From positions 1 through 27,029 of the IMG/VR virus record IMGVR_UViG_3300027833_000186: a stretch of 27,029 nt of DNA, one strand, 5' to 3'. This document shows, piece by piece, positions 5,885 to 13,700 of the stretch (its first letter is position 1; each line of letters begins with the position of its first letter). Position numbers and translations under genes: made by a program. Source of the stretch: a virus. The notes under the pieces are model-generated. The model was given only the letters and a program-made list of their open reading frames with translations. It searched no databases and was not told the DNA's origin.

Positions 5885-5924
5885 CCCCTCAGTGAAACTA
5901 ATTTTACATTTTTTCACTGAGGGG
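5885..5924 (-). terminator. 13-bp stem-loop, likely terminator, abutting the -35 box
   Basis: Arms 5885-5897 and 5912-5924 (CCCCTCAGTGAAA / TTTCACTGAGGGG) pair perfectly over 13 bp around a 14-base loop. It starts 5 bases past the stop of the gene at 5930. The T-rich tract after the stem on the minus strand is short (GGGG then TTTACATTTG) and is also the -35 box of the next promoter. A strong GC-rich stem foot makes termination or RNA-end protection likely. Confidence 0.75.
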
Positions 5925-5929
5925 AATAA

Positions 5930-6100
5930 TCAATGCGCCTTGCTAATTGCCTCCATATCATCTAGGAAATGATTTAAATGCGCGATTTTCTTCTCCATCT
6001 TGTACGCTAACACATCCTTTCCTTTCTTCATTAATTTACGTTGATAGTATAATGCCTCGTTTCGATCCTTCTTAAGGCGTTCAATTTGAATATAACTCAT
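5930..6100 (-). CDS. Small Lys-rich coiled protein
   Basis: A protein of 56 residues from the ATG at 6100, chosen for the strong GGAGA site seven bases upstream. An earlier in-frame ATG at 6139 has no ribosome site. It is nearly all helical and highly charged (R-L-K-K-D-R-N-E-A, R-K-L-M-K-K-G-K-D, K-M-E-K-K-I-A-H-L-N), as in a short coiled coil. No family recognised. It is the final gene before the stem-loop at 5885-5924. A 68-base gap (6101-6168) separates it from the upstream gene, and I see no clear promoter there. Confidence 0.65.
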   Translation of the reverse strand: MSYIQIERLKKDRNEALYYQRKLMKKGKDVLAYKMEKKIAHLNHFLDDMEAISKAH

Positions 6101-6168
6101 AAGCAATCTCCGGGTTAAGTTAATTGAATTGACTATCATGATATAGATTTTTTTGTAGTATGATTCTC

Positions 6169-6606
6169 CTATTTTTTGATTAAGTTTGGAAACGCGCCTT
6201 TAATCATAGCCTTAGTGACATATTTGAGTTTGATATTTTTATCTTTGGCTTCACAGAATAACACAGCGTCGTCCGGGTGAATTGATTCTAATAAATCGAT
6301 AAATATTGTTTCTCTTTTAAATTGATTAAGCTTTGGTGTTGCGGCTTGTACAAAATTTCTAAACTTAGGATATTCAAATCTAAGTTGTTTTGGTAACTTT
6401 TCGCCAGAAACATCGAACTTCTTAAATGGTGGTTCACCATCTGGTAATGATAACGAGACTGCTTCATCGAAGTTGATACGTAATATATCCCTAAGAGCTG
6501 TACAGTCTTGTTCTTGAAGGTAAGCAACTCTCTTGCCTTTAGTTCCTAGTTTGTTAGCGGTTTTTAACACTTCGCTAATAAGTGGTTTTGTTGCTGGTTT
6601 AGCCAT
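6169..6606 (-). CDS. DUF6433-like conserved T4-like phage protein
   Basis: A protein of 145 residues. The pattern L-I-S-E-V-L, then V-A-Y-L-Q-E-Q-D...L-R-D-I-L-R-I-N-F-D, L-P-D-G-E-P-P-F-K-K, a middle helix and K-R-E-T-I-F-I-D-L-L-E-S-I-H-P-D-D-A with C-E-A-K-D-K matches, as I recall, the DUF6433 family of T4-like phages. The function is unknown. In those phages it is a conserved neighbour of replication genes, as here beside RNase H, with which it overlaps by 8 bases. A TATAAATA box lies 100 bases upstream inside the RNase H gene (6706-6713), so late expression in addition to early read-through is possible. Confidence 0.8.
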   Translation of the reverse strand: MAKPATKPLISEVLKTANKLGTKGKRVAYLQEQDCTALRDILRINFDEAVSLSLPDGEPPFKKFDVSGEKLPKQLRFEYPKFRNFVQAATPKLNQFKRETIFIDLLESIHPDDAVLFCEAKDKNIKLKYVTKAMIKGAFPNLIKK

Positions 6607-7453
6607 TGTAAAATTCCTCTACACATTCAATCAATAGATTGCATCGTTTTTTAATAAGATAGTTTAATACTTTCATCTTCATTGGAAGCTTTTGTTCCAT
6701 AAATGTATTTATAATATTTTCTCGGTGGACATCAGGTATCTCTTCAAGATCAATAAGAGTTTTGTTTCTTTGATAGTTTCTATACTCATCCTGAGTCATT
6801 ATTTCTTTTAGATTATCAGAGTTTTCAGCCCAATGCTCAATCTTTTTCTTAGTTATTGGAGATTGGCGAATACTTTCCATAATAGCATTATCCGGAGATA
6901 GGATATTAGGAATGCCATCACCCTTATCACCACGACAAATATGATCAAACTTATAAGTCCTAGGATTCTTATCAACTACCATTTTCTTTTGAATTGGAGA
7001 ATATTGCTTAACATTGTTATATTTGTGAAGTTGGATAAAGTCTTTATCCGATGAGATAATCATCACTGGTTCATGTTGACCAAACTCTTGAGTGTTCATA
7101 GTAAGAGTGCCAATAACATCATCAGCTTCGCATCCATCTAAGTGGATTACTTTGTATGGAAAGTTTTCTTTTAACTCTTCACGTACTAGATTTAAGATTC
7201 TAAAGATCTCTCCCCAGTCTTGGTCTGACTCTTTACGATTCTTTTTACGCATTCCTTTATATTCAGGAAAGTAATCTTTACGCCAGTATCCAGAACCATC
7301 AGCACAAATAACCATTTGACCGTATTCTTTTCGATACTTCTTATTATACATACGGATACTGTTTAGTATCATATGTCTTATCATATCTTCATCATTTAGC
7401 TTTTGTACTATAATATTAGATAGCGCTATTTGGCTATAGTCAAGTAAAATCAT
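6599..7453 (-). CDS. rnh: T4-type RNase H (FEN-1 family 5'-3' exonuclease)
   Basis: A protein of 284 residues (T4 RNase H is about 305; the N-terminus here is shorter). The flap-nuclease acidic residues are visible: L-L-D-Y-S-Q (Asp5), A-D-G-S-G-Y-W-R-K-D (Asp52), C-E-A-D-D-V-I-G (109-112), S-S-D-K-D-F-I-Q-L (Asp136, Asp138) and R-G-D-K-G-D-G-I-P-N (174-182). In T4 the enzyme removes RNA primers and flanking DNA from lagging-strand fragments, working with gp32 and the gp45 clamp. The H-K-Y-x-N-V-K-Q segment also matches the T4 protein. The start overlaps the preceding stop as ATGA. It is expressed from the promoter at 7804-7832. Confidence 0.93.
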   Translation of the reverse strand: MILLDYSQIALSNIIVQKLNDEDMIRHMILNSIRMYNKKYRKEYGQMVICADGSGYWRKDYFPEYKGMRKKNRKESDQDWGEIFRILNLVREELKENFPYKVIHLDGCEADDVIGTLTMNTQEFGQHEPVMIISSDKDFIQLHKYNNVKQYSPIQKKMVVDKNPRTYKFDHICRGDKGDGIPNILSPDNAIMESIRQSPITKKKIEHWAENSDNLKEIMTQDEYRNYQRNKTLIDLEEIPDVHRENIINTFMEQKLPMKMKVLNYLIKKRCNLLIECVEEFYNG

Positions 7454-7779
7454 TCAATTGCACCCATTAGTTTTTCATATAAATTATCGAAATCGTCTTG
7501 TAAAAAATGACGAGCTCCGCCATACCGCATTAACATTGAAGATACCATGTTCATAATAACAAACATATCACGTTGTTCAGCCATTTCTTCATCTCTAAAA
7601 TCTAGATCATCAAACAAACTATAGTCATTTAGCAAAACTTCTTCTAATACAAGAAGGCATGTTTGTGCTGCTTCCTGACAATCATTAACGTATTCTTCAT
7701 GCTCGCTTTGCGCTTCAGCATATTCATCGTCTATTGCTGCTTGACGAATATGTGTTGGAAACTTTATCACTTTACTCAT
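7450..7779 (-). CDS. Acidic helical protein upstream of RNase H
   Basis: A protein of 109 residues with a basic start (MSKVIKFPTHIRQ), an acidic segment (DDEYAEAQSEHEEYVND), and then helical segments with a hydrophobic M-F-V-I-M-N-M-V-S-S-M-L-M-R-Y at about 72-86. The layout (short basic tag, acidic helix, central VLEEVL and a late helix with L-M-R-Y) resembles a recurrent unnamed protein next to RNase H in marine T4-like phages. It is the first gene behind the promoter at 7804-7832 and is coupled to rnh by an ATGA overlap. No catalytic motif is seen. Confidence 0.7.
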   Translation of the reverse strand: MSKVIKFPTHIRQAAIDDEYAEAQSEHEEYVNDCQEAAQTCLLVLEEVLLNDYSLFDDLDFRDEEMAEQRDMFVIMNMVSSMLMRYGGARHFLQDDFDNLYEKLMGAIE

Positions 7780-7803
7780 ATATTATCCTTATTTAATAGA
7801 TAT

Positions 7804-7832
7804 ATTATAACATACTTTTAGGCATTTGTAAA
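7804..7832 (-). promoter_or_regulatory. Sigma70-type (early) promoter for the RNase H operon
   Basis: On the minus strand TTTACA (7832-7827) and TATAAT (7809-7804) are 17 bp apart. The bases before the -10 are TATGT rather than TATGA, so the TG extension is one base nearer or absent. It sits in the gap between two genes, like the other members of the family. Confidence 0.83.
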
Positions 7833-7835
7833 GGT

Positions 7836-8261
7836 TTATTTTAAAAAACTTTTCACTGCATTACCACCTAGCTTAATCTGAATGATACCATTATAGTATT
7901 CGTCAGTTAATAATACTCCCCTATCAAACTGTTCCTTTGCTTCCATGTATGAACATTCACCCTTAGTCTTACAGAAGTGCAATATCTCTCTATAGAATCC
8001 ATCATCTCCTATCTTTTCATGATGCTCTTGAAGATGCTTATTAGAACCCCAGTACTTCTGCCAATCAGATTCAACTAGAGTCTTCTTTCGGCGTTTTCTT
8101 GTCTTGGTTATTCCCAGAGTCTTCTGACTCCAGAAAAACTTTTTTCCAACGTATTTCTGGGATGTTGCTAGATTCGTTATCAGATATACAAAACCGTAAA
8201 CGTCTTTGTGATTGAAGTCTTCTGGCGGTAGCCATTCTGAACCTTGATAGTGCCATGTCAT
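7836..8261 (-). CDS. GIY-YIG-like nuclease family protein
   Basis: A protein of 141 residues. The segment F-V-Y-L-I-T-N at 24-30, then K-Y-V-G-K-K at 36-41, has the form of the GIY-YIG core (two strands with Tyr residues). It is followed by a basic stretch (T-K-T-R-K-R-R-K-K), W-Q-K-Y-W-G-S-N at about 67-74 and a later Glu-rich helix (M-E-A-K-E). Related proteins in T4-like phages are annotated as Seg-like putative endonucleases. The canonical catalytic Arg and Glu are not certain from the sequence alone, so it could be an inactive or structural relative. Its ATG overlaps the preceding stop (TAATG). It is the last gene of the nrd operon. Confidence 0.65.
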   Translation of the reverse strand: MTWHYQGSEWLPPEDFNHKDVYGFVYLITNLATSQKYVGKKFFWSQKTLGITKTRKRRKKTLVESDWQKYWGSNKHLQEHHEKIGDDGFYREILHFCKTKGECSYMEAKEQFDRGVLLTDEYYNGIIQIKLGGNAVKSFLK

Positions 8262-8404
8262 TACTCGTCGTTAAAGTCTAGTTCTTCTAGAGCTTCATCC
8301 TGTTCTTCACCACAATGTGGACAGAATAAAACTATCTCGTCTTCCTGGTGCCCAATTATACTTCTATTATAACAAACTTCACAGTTAACCACTGATCGCT
8401 TCAT
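8261..8404 (-). CDS. Small zinc-ribbon protein
   Basis: A protein of 47 residues (MKRSVVNCEVCYNRS...) with C-E-V-C at 8-11 and C-P-H-C at about 28-31, a four-cysteine zinc knuckle, followed by an acidic tail (EEQDEALEELDFNDE). Its stop overlaps the next ATG and a GGATAA ribosome site precedes the start. The fold is that of rubredoxin/zinc-ribbon adaptor proteins. Such proteins may bind nucleic acid or RNA polymerase, but nothing here identifies the partner. Confidence 0.75.
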   Translation of the reverse strand: MKRSVVNCEVCYNRSIIGHQEDEIVLFCPHCGEEQDEALEELDFNDE

Positions 8405-8407
8405 ATG

Positions 8408-8626
8408 TTATCCTATGTTTTTAAATTGATCCCAACCGCCAATAGATACACCATCAACTTTTATTTGTGGAAATGTACGTGCTGTTGGAAATTGCTCAAA
8501 TAGCTCTTCCCGAGTGAAATCCTTTCCTAGCTTTTTATATGTAAAATCCATATTAAGCTTTTGAGCTCTCTTAAGCGCAAAATCGCAATATGGACATTCG
8601 TCTTTTCCAAATATTTCTACCATCAT
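8408..8626 (-). CDS. nrdC: Glutaredoxin
   Basis: A protein of 72 residues with the redox motif C-P-Y-C at 11-14, the T-F-P cis-proline segment (R-T-F-P-Q-I) and the G-G-W-D glutathione-site loop, all typical of glutaredoxins. It reduces ribonucleotide reductase (or other disulfides) with glutathione. It lies directly behind nrdB, overlapping by 4 bases, so it is the likely electron donor for the NrdAB encoded just upstream. The T4 counterpart is NrdC, and the gene symbol is used in that sense. No signal peptide, so cytoplasmic. Confidence 0.92.
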   Translation of the reverse strand: MMVEIFGKDECPYCDFALKRAQKLNMDFTYKKLGKDFTREELFEQFPTARTFPQIKVDGVSIGGWDQFKNIG

Positions 8627-9696
8627 AAACTTAATCCTTTTAATGCATTACTATCTATATCTTGTTTAACTCCACCAATTACATAAGAGCTGATTTCAGT
8701 TTCTTGGGGAGCAACTTGTACGTTACCGCCACCAATCCACTTTTCAGTCCATGGTAATGGGTTAGCCTGAGGAACTACATAAGGACATGGTAATCCAATA
8801 GATCTCATTCTTTTACAACCAATCCATTCAATATAATTAGCTAAGATCTTTTCATTAAGACCAATCATAGAACCATTTTGAAACAAATAACTAGCCCATT
8901 CTTTTTCTTGGTTAATTACTTCTTCATATAATGCAATTGACTGTGGTTCCATTTCTTTTGCGATCTTTTCAAAATCTTTATCTTCTTTCTTAAGAAGCTT
9001 TAGCATAGTTGTAGTTGAAGCTAAGTGAACGTTCTCATCTCGAGCAATCAACTTAATAATCTTTGCGTTACCTTCCATCTTTTTAAGTTCAGCGAATGCC
9101 CAAGAACATGCAAAAGAGACATAGAATCTAACACCTTCTAAAGCGTTAGCGCTCATCATAGCCATCCAAATAGCGCGCTTATGATCCATTTTGTTTGTTG
9201 GACCACGATTACAATCAATAAGATCATCATAGTATTTAGCAATAGACTTACCGCAATCCATAATATTCTTTTGATTTAATAGATCATCAAATACAAAAGA
9301 TGGATCAGGATAGATATTACGAATAATATGCGTGTATGATCTACTATGAATTGTTTCAGAGAATGACCAAGTTTCAATCCAGTTCTCTACTTCAGGTAAA
9401 GACACAATAGGAAGGAATGCTAAGTTTGGAGCACGACCTTGAACGCTATCAAGTAAAATTTGTCGCTTAAGATTACTTGTAAAAATATGCTGCTCGTTTT
9501 CAGTAAGCGACATAAAGTCTTTTTTATCTTTTGATACATCTACCTCTTCAGGTCTCCAAAAGAATCCTAGTTGTTTATCTGTTATTTTATCCATTTGTGG
9601 ATATTTCACTTCATCATATCTTTGAATATCAACCGCCTCATCGAGAAACATCATTTTTTCTAAGTGCGATTTTTTATTCTTCTTCAATACTGCCAT
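8623..9696 (-). CDS. nrdB: Ribonucleotide reductase class Ia, beta subunit
   Basis: A protein of 357 residues, the usual length for NrdB. The di-iron ligands and radical Tyr are visible: Asp83, then S-E-T-I-H-S-R-S-Y at 113-121 (Glu114, His117, Tyr121), Glu187 in A-L-E-G-V-R-F-Y-V-S-F, and Glu221 and His224 in R-D-E-N-V-H-L. The beta subunit holds the tyrosyl radical that NrdA uses to turn ribonucleoside diphosphates into deoxy forms. AAGGAAAAAATT precedes the ATG, and the gap to nrdA is 11 bases. No intron or homing endonuclease interrupts the gene, unlike nrdB in T4. Confidence 0.97.
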   Translation of the reverse strand: MAVLKKNKKSHLEKMMFLDEAVDIQRYDEVKYPQMDKITDKQLGFFWRPEEVDVSKDKKDFMSLTENEQHIFTSNLKRQILLDSVQGRAPNLAFLPIVSLPEVENWIETWSFSETIHSRSYTHIIRNIYPDPSFVFDDLLNQKNIMDCGKSIAKYYDDLIDCNRGPTNKMDHKRAIWMAMMSANALEGVRFYVSFACSWAFAELKKMEGNAKIIKLIARDENVHLASTTTMLKLLKKEDKDFEKIAKEMEPQSIALYEEVINQEKEWASYLFQNGSMIGLNEKILANYIEWIGCKRMRSIGLPCPYVVPQANPLPWTEKWIGGGNVQVAPQETEISSYVIGGVKQDIDSNALKGLSL

Positions 9697-9707
9697 TAAT
9701 TTTTTCC

Positions 9708-12020
9708 TTATATTTTACAGCTTTCGCAGTCGTCTTCTTCGTATTGTGGACTTTCACCATCGTATGTATGGTTTGTTTGTTCATCAACTATTTCTCCAGC
9801 ACCATCAAAGGTGTTAAAGTAGTAAAGTTGCTTTAAACCATATTTGTAAGCTGTTACTAAGTCAGTCATCATTATAGACATAGGGATCTTATTGTCTTCG
9901 AAGTGTTCTGGATTATAAGATGTATTTACACTAATGCCTTGATCTATGTACTTTTGAAGAATCGCACAGATTTTAAGATAACCATCAGGAGACTTTTGAT
10001 CCCATAATAGGTCATACTTATTTTTAAGATGGTGGTAACCAGGAACTACCTGAGCCATTACTCCATCCTTTGACTGCTTGTAACTAACTAATGCACGAGG
10101 TGGTTCAATACCATTCGTACTATTAGAGATTTGAGCGCTTGTTTCTGCTGGCATAAGTGCCATGAGTGTAGAATTACGAGTACCTGTTTCTTTGAGTTTC
10201 TCTCGAAGCTCGTTCCACGGTAGTCTTTCTGTATGCTCTATTAAATTATTTAGCTCTCTTTTATATGTATCAATTGGCAATACTCCATCGGCATATTTTG
10301 TGTGATTTTTCAAAGGAATTTCACCTTTTTCACTTGCTAATTGCTGAGAGGCTTTAATTAAGTAATATGACCATGCTTCAGCATATTCATCTACTATTTC
10401 AAATGCACCTTCATCATATTTAAGACCACGTTTAGCTAGGAAGTATGCTAAGTTGATAATACCTATACCAAGTGGTCTACGATTCATAGTGCCCCGTTCT
10501 GCTGCGCGTACAGGGTAAGACTGATAATCAAGCAGCTCATCCAAAGCACGGACAGAAAGATCACAATACTTTTCAAATTCTGAGGGCTCATTGATTAGAC
10601 CCCAATTGATTGCTGATAATGTACATAACGAGATTTCTCCTTCTTCAGGACTATCTGATAGTGGGCTTGTTGGTAGATCAATTTCACAACATAGGTTACT
10701 CATACGAACTGGAGCAACTTTAGGTTTAAACGCGCCATGTTCATTTGCATGATCTACATTCATGATATAGATTCTACCGGTATCTTTACGTTGTTGAATA
10801 AGAGTAGAGAATACTTCAGTTGCTGGCAATGTCTTCTTGCGAATAGAACGAGTCTTTTCATACTTTTCGTATAGAGTTTTAAACTTATCTTGATCATCAA
10901 AGAAAGACTCATACAAACCAGGTACATCACTTGGACAAAAGAATGTAATATCACCATTAGTTAACAGACGTTCATACATCAGTTTATTAACTTGAAATGC
11001 ATAGTCCATATGACGTACGCGATTTTCTTCAATGCCTTTATTGTTTTTAAGTACAACTAGATCTTCAAATTCGTAATGCCACATTGGTAGATATACAGTA
11101 GCAGCTCCACCACGAACACCGCCTTGAGAACAAGACTTTACAGCAGCTTGAAAATACTTTAAAAATGGAATTAAACCAGTATGAACTACTGAGCCATCGC
11201 CAACTCTAGAGCCTTCAGCTCGAATAGAGCCAGCTCCAATACCAATACCAGCTTTCTTACTAATATATTTTACTATTGAGGTGGCAGTAGCATTAATAGA
11301 ATCGAGACTGTCACCAGATTCGATAAGCACACAGCTTGAAAACTGACGGGTTGGAGTGCGTACACCTGCCATAATCGGCGTAGGTAACGAAATATAGAAC
11401 TGAGAGATAGCATCGTAATAATCCTTAACGTATTTTAGTCGAGTTTCTTTAGGGTATTTTCCAAACAGAGTAGCTGAAATCATCATATACAATATTTGAG
11501 GTGTCTCATAATGAACTTTAGTCTTTCGATCTTGAACTAAATACTTGCCTCTAAACTGTTCCATACCAGCAAAGGTGAATGTATCATCCCTATCGTGTTT
11601 AATTGAAGCATCTAGTTCTAATAGTTCTTCGCGGGTATATTCCTGCATAATTGCGCCATCGTAAACTCCACGATCTACGTTATCAATTACGATATCGACT
11701 AATGATTTAGGTGTATATTGGCCATAGACTTCTTTACGAAGCTTATAAGATATTAACCGAGCTGCAACATATTGATAGTTTGGTGTATGCTCTGAGATTA
11801 ATTCTGCTGCTGATTTAATAAGAAGTTCGTGAATATCATACGCTGGAATCTTATCGTATAATTGTATATTTGCTTTAATTTCTATTTCGGAGACTGAAAC
11901 TCCGGAGATTTCAGCAGTAGCCCATTCTAAAACTTTGTGTACTTTTTCTAAATCAAAGTCTTGCGATGTGCCGTTGCGCTTAGTTACGTGCATCGTCATA
12001 AGTGGTTGTCCATCATTCAT
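9708..12020 (-). CDS. nrdA: Ribonucleotide reductase class Ia, alpha subunit
   Basis: A protein of 770 residues. An N-terminal ATP-cone-like region (V-T-K-R-N-G-x-S-Q-D-F-D-L-E-K-V) comes first. The redox pair is Cys230 (S-S-C) and Cys466 (L-C-T-L-S-A-I-N). The radical-site block N-L-C-C-E lies at 442-446, and the C-terminal C-E-S-C-K-I pair receives electrons from glutaredoxin. It reduces NDPs with NrdB to supply dNTPs for phage DNA. The promoter at 12046-12074 gives a very short leader. The ATG at 12020 has no clear ribosome site and an ATG at 11999 (MTMHVTKRNG) is a reasonable alternative start. It heads the nrdA-nrdB-glutaredoxin operon. Confidence 0.97.
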   Translation of the reverse strand: MNDGQPLMTMHVTKRNGTSQDFDLEKVHKVLEWATAEISGVSVSEIEIKANIQLYDKIPAYDIHELLIKSAAELISEHTPNYQYVAARLISYKLRKEVYGQYTPKSLVDIVIDNVDRGVYDGAIMQEYTREELLELDASIKHDRDDTFTFAGMEQFRGKYLVQDRKTKVHYETPQILYMMISATLFGKYPKETRLKYVKDYYDAISQFYISLPTPIMAGVRTPTRQFSSCVLIESGDSLDSINATATSIVKYISKKAGIGIGAGSIRAEGSRVGDGSVVHTGLIPFLKYFQAAVKSCSQGGVRGGAATVYLPMWHYEFEDLVVLKNNKGIEENRVRHMDYAFQVNKLMYERLLTNGDITFFCPSDVPGLYESFFDDQDKFKTLYEKYEKTRSIRKKTLPATEVFSTLIQQRKDTGRIYIMNVDHANEHGAFKPKVAPVRMSNLCCEIDLPTSPLSDSPEEGEISLCTLSAINWGLINEPSEFEKYCDLSVRALDELLDYQSYPVRAAERGTMNRRPLGIGIINLAYFLAKRGLKYDEGAFEIVDEYAEAWSYYLIKASQQLASEKGEIPLKNHTKYADGVLPIDTYKRELNNLIEHTERLPWNELREKLKETGTRNSTLMALMPAETSAQISNSTNGIEPPRALVSYKQSKDGVMAQVVPGYHHLKNKYDLLWDQKSPDGYLKICAILQKYIDQGISVNTSYNPEHFEDNKIPMSIMMTDLVTAYKYGLKQLYYFNTFDGAGEIVDEQTNHTYDGESPQYEEDDCESCKI

Positions 12021-12045
12021 AGTTTATTAATTAGTAATAGTATAT

Positions 12046-12074
12046 ATTATAACATAAAACCTAAGCTTTGTAAA
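12046..12074 (-). promoter_or_regulatory. Sigma70-type (early) promoter for the nrd operon
   Basis: The minus-strand TTTACA (12074-12069) and TATAAT (12051-12046) are separated by 17 bp. The -35 is embedded in TAAACGTTTA as at 1732-1741. It lies in the 67-base gap between the lysis-like module and nrdA. Confidence 0.84.
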
Positions 12075-12087
12075 CGTTTATTTTACT

Positions 12088-12459
12088 TTATTTTGGTTTG
12101 CTTAAATGTTTTGCAATTTGTCGGGCGTGTACTTCGTACAAAGTAAGCATGTCTTCTTCAATAGAGTCTAGTCTATCTATCATTGGTTGATAGTCGTCAA
12201 AACCATCTAAACCACATTTATGATGCGCCATGCTTTCTAGTATATCAAGTCTATCAGCAATAAGAGGATATTGCTTTCTAAACTTTGCGTCCTTTTTAGC
12301 TAACTCTAAATCGTACTTTATGGCAAGATATTGCATAAACGTATCTACTTTCTTTTGAAACCAGATACCTACAGTAGTACCTTCAAACCATTTGTAGAAT
12401 GAACTACCAATGATTGAAGATAATATTGATTTAAGCGAAAGTACTATTAGCCAATTCAT
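12088..12459 (-). CDS. Small protein with hydrophobic N-terminus
   Basis: A protein of 123 residues. The N-terminal 18 or so residues (MNWLIVLSLKSILSSIIG) are hydrophobic and could be a membrane segment or amphipathic helix, followed by F-Y-K-W-F-E-G-T-x-V-G-I-W-F. The rest is charged and helical, with L-D-I-L-E-S-M-A-H-H-K and D-G-F-D-D-Y. Similar proteins with an F-x-K-W-F...W-F-x-K-K-(V/I)-D start occur in marine T4-like phages, function unknown. It follows the lipase with a one-base gap and ends the lysis-like module. A membrane-active role is possible but not shown. Confidence 0.7.
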   Translation of the reverse strand: MNWLIVLSLKSILSSIIGSSFYKWFEGTTVGIWFQKKVDTFMQYLAIKYDLELAKKDAKFRKQYPLIADRLDILESMAHHKCGLDGFDDYQPMIDRLDSIEEDMLTLYEVHARQIAKHLSKPK

Positions 12460-12460
12460 G

Positions 12461-13216
12461 TCACTTCTCCGTTTTAGCTAGCTTTTTAATAGCTTTAACA
12501 TAGTTAGGCATTCCATGGTCTACAACACCATCAAAGAATGTCCATCTTTTCCATGACTGAATAACACCGTAAAAGAAATCAGACCAAGTTGGCTTTAAAG
12601 CCTTATCGCCAAATCTATCAAAGTAAATCATAGTACCGTGATGTCTAAATCCTAGCCATGCTGGTGGGATTCTACATACGATATCGTTATTATTCATAAA
12701 TCTATAATGATCACATTTTACATTTTTGATGAATCGTTTACCTCCGACTCTTGGCGATCCGAATGTGAAGAGTTCTTGAGGTTCATAACGTGTGGCACTA
12801 ATAGTAGCCATAGCAGCACCCAGACTATGCCCAGTAAAATATACATCTTTTCTTACCTTTAGTTGGTCATTATGTTCTAGTTCTTTTACAATATCCATCC
12901 ATACATCGTCGACTTCTTCTTGGAAACCTCCATGGACTTTACCTCCAGCTACTGCTGAATTTTTAATAACTTTAAGATCAGCCATAACATCGTTGAGTCT
13001 GTTTGGTTCTGTTCCTCTAAATGCAAACCATAGATCATTTCTATCTTTTGCTACTAGTACTTCTGCACCGTCTCTGCTAATAATTTTACCTGAACCAAAT
13101 CCTAATTTTTTACAAGCTGTATCGGCTGGCTTAGGGTTCATATATGCGATTGCTGATAGCTTTGCTGCTACTTCTGCCCTTTCCCATACTGTCATATCGT
13201 CTTTCATTCTACTCAT
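12461..13216 (-). CDS. Class-3 lipase family alpha/beta hydrolase
   Basis: A protein of 251 residues from the ATG at 13216, chosen for GGAG seven bases upstream; a start at 13252 would overlap the upstream gene by 44 bases. Class-3 lipase features are in the right order: F-R-G-T at 67-70 (oxyanion region), V-H-G-G-F at 94-98, nucleophile elbow G-H-S-L-G at 129-133 (Ser131), T-F-G-S-P-R-V-G at 151-158, N-N-D at 176-178 (Asp178) and His234 in D-H-G-M, completing a Ser-Asp-His triad. Substrates in this family are acylglycerols or phospholipids. No signal peptide is visible. It overlaps a lipoprotein gene by 8 bases within a candidate lysis module, so a membrane-lipid role at lysis is attractive. 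Host lipid remodelling is the alternative. Confidence 0.85.
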   Translation of the reverse strand: MSRMKDDMTVWERAEVAAKLSAIAYMNPKPADTACKKLGFGSGKIISRDGAEVLVAKDRNDLWFAFRGTEPNRLNDVMADLKVIKNSAVAGGKVHGGFQEEVDDVWMDIVKELEHNDQLKVRKDVYFTGHSLGAAMATISATRYEPQELFTFGSPRVGGKRFIKNVKCDHYRFMNNNDIVCRIPPAWLGFRHHGTMIYFDRFGDKALKPTWSDFFYGVIQSWKRWTFFDGVVDHGMPNYVKAIKKLAKTEK

Positions 13217-13700
13217 CTTTTTTCTCCACTTTAATTTCCACTGCTCCAGCATCTTCGTCGCCTATTGTTACGTTTCTATAATAAACTATTACTTCACCGA
13301 GTTGATTAATATATCTTTTAATCTCTTGTGTATTATAAGCCATTAACTCATAATCGGCAACGCTCATAGCAACAAATACTGTATCGCCTCCGTGCATTTT
13401 TTTAATATCATCAATAAACTTATCAAAGTATGTATATCCTTCAGGGTATAGATCTTCTCTACCAAGCTTACAATCAGACTTGCCTTCTTCGTTCTTTAAA
13501 CAATTTTCAATGATTTTAGTGTCTGAAACTACGTACCACTTAGGTTCTTTTAAGTTTAAAGATCTTGGTAATACTGGTTGTACAATATCAATCTTAATTG
13601 GTTTAGTTATTATTTCGACTTCACGAGGTGGTTGTTGTAATAGACTACATCCACTAATCATTAAGAGAGCTAATACGATTGCTATCTGCTTCGATACCAT
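13209..13700 (-). CDS. Lipoprotein, candidate outer-membrane spanin
   Basis: A protein of 163 residues from the ATG at 13700, which has an excellent AAAGGAGGTG site. The N-terminus is a lipoprotein signal: M-V-S-K, then a hydrophobic core, then I-S-G-C with Cys18 as the lipidated residue. A Pro-rich, extended segment (Q-Q-P-P-R, K-P-I, Q-P-V-L-P) follows, as in Rz1-type proteins. The rest (about residues 40-150) is a larger periplasmic domain than usual for Rz1. Its start lies 47 bases inside the preceding coiled-coil membrane gene in another frame, the geometry of Rz/Rz1 pairs. A role in outer-membrane fusion at lysis is inferred from this arrangement. Confidence 0.7.
   Translation of the reverse strand: MVSKQIAIVLALLMISGCSLLQQPPREVEIITKPIKIDIVQPVLPRSLNLKEPKWYVVSDTKIIENCLKNEEGKSDCKLGREDLYPEGYTYFDKFIDDIKKMHGGDTVFVAMSVADYELMAYNTQEIKRYINQLGEVIVYYRNVTIGDEDAGAVEIKVEKKDE

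Noticed and set aside
6706-6713. TATAAATA box inside the RNase H gene
   Set aside because: It lies 100 bases before the DUF6433-like gene. Plausible but not listed as a promoter because the gene served shows no sign of being late.
9531-9836. Plus-strand open frame of 101 codons
   Set aside because: Antisense to the ends of nrdA and nrdB, whose identity is certain. Its Phe-rich product is typical of a reversed Lys/Glu-rich frame.
12792-13346. Plus-strand open frame of 184 codons
   Set aside because: It lies opposite the lipase gene, which has full catalytic motifs, and has no ribosome site or recognisable domain. Treated as an antisense shadow.
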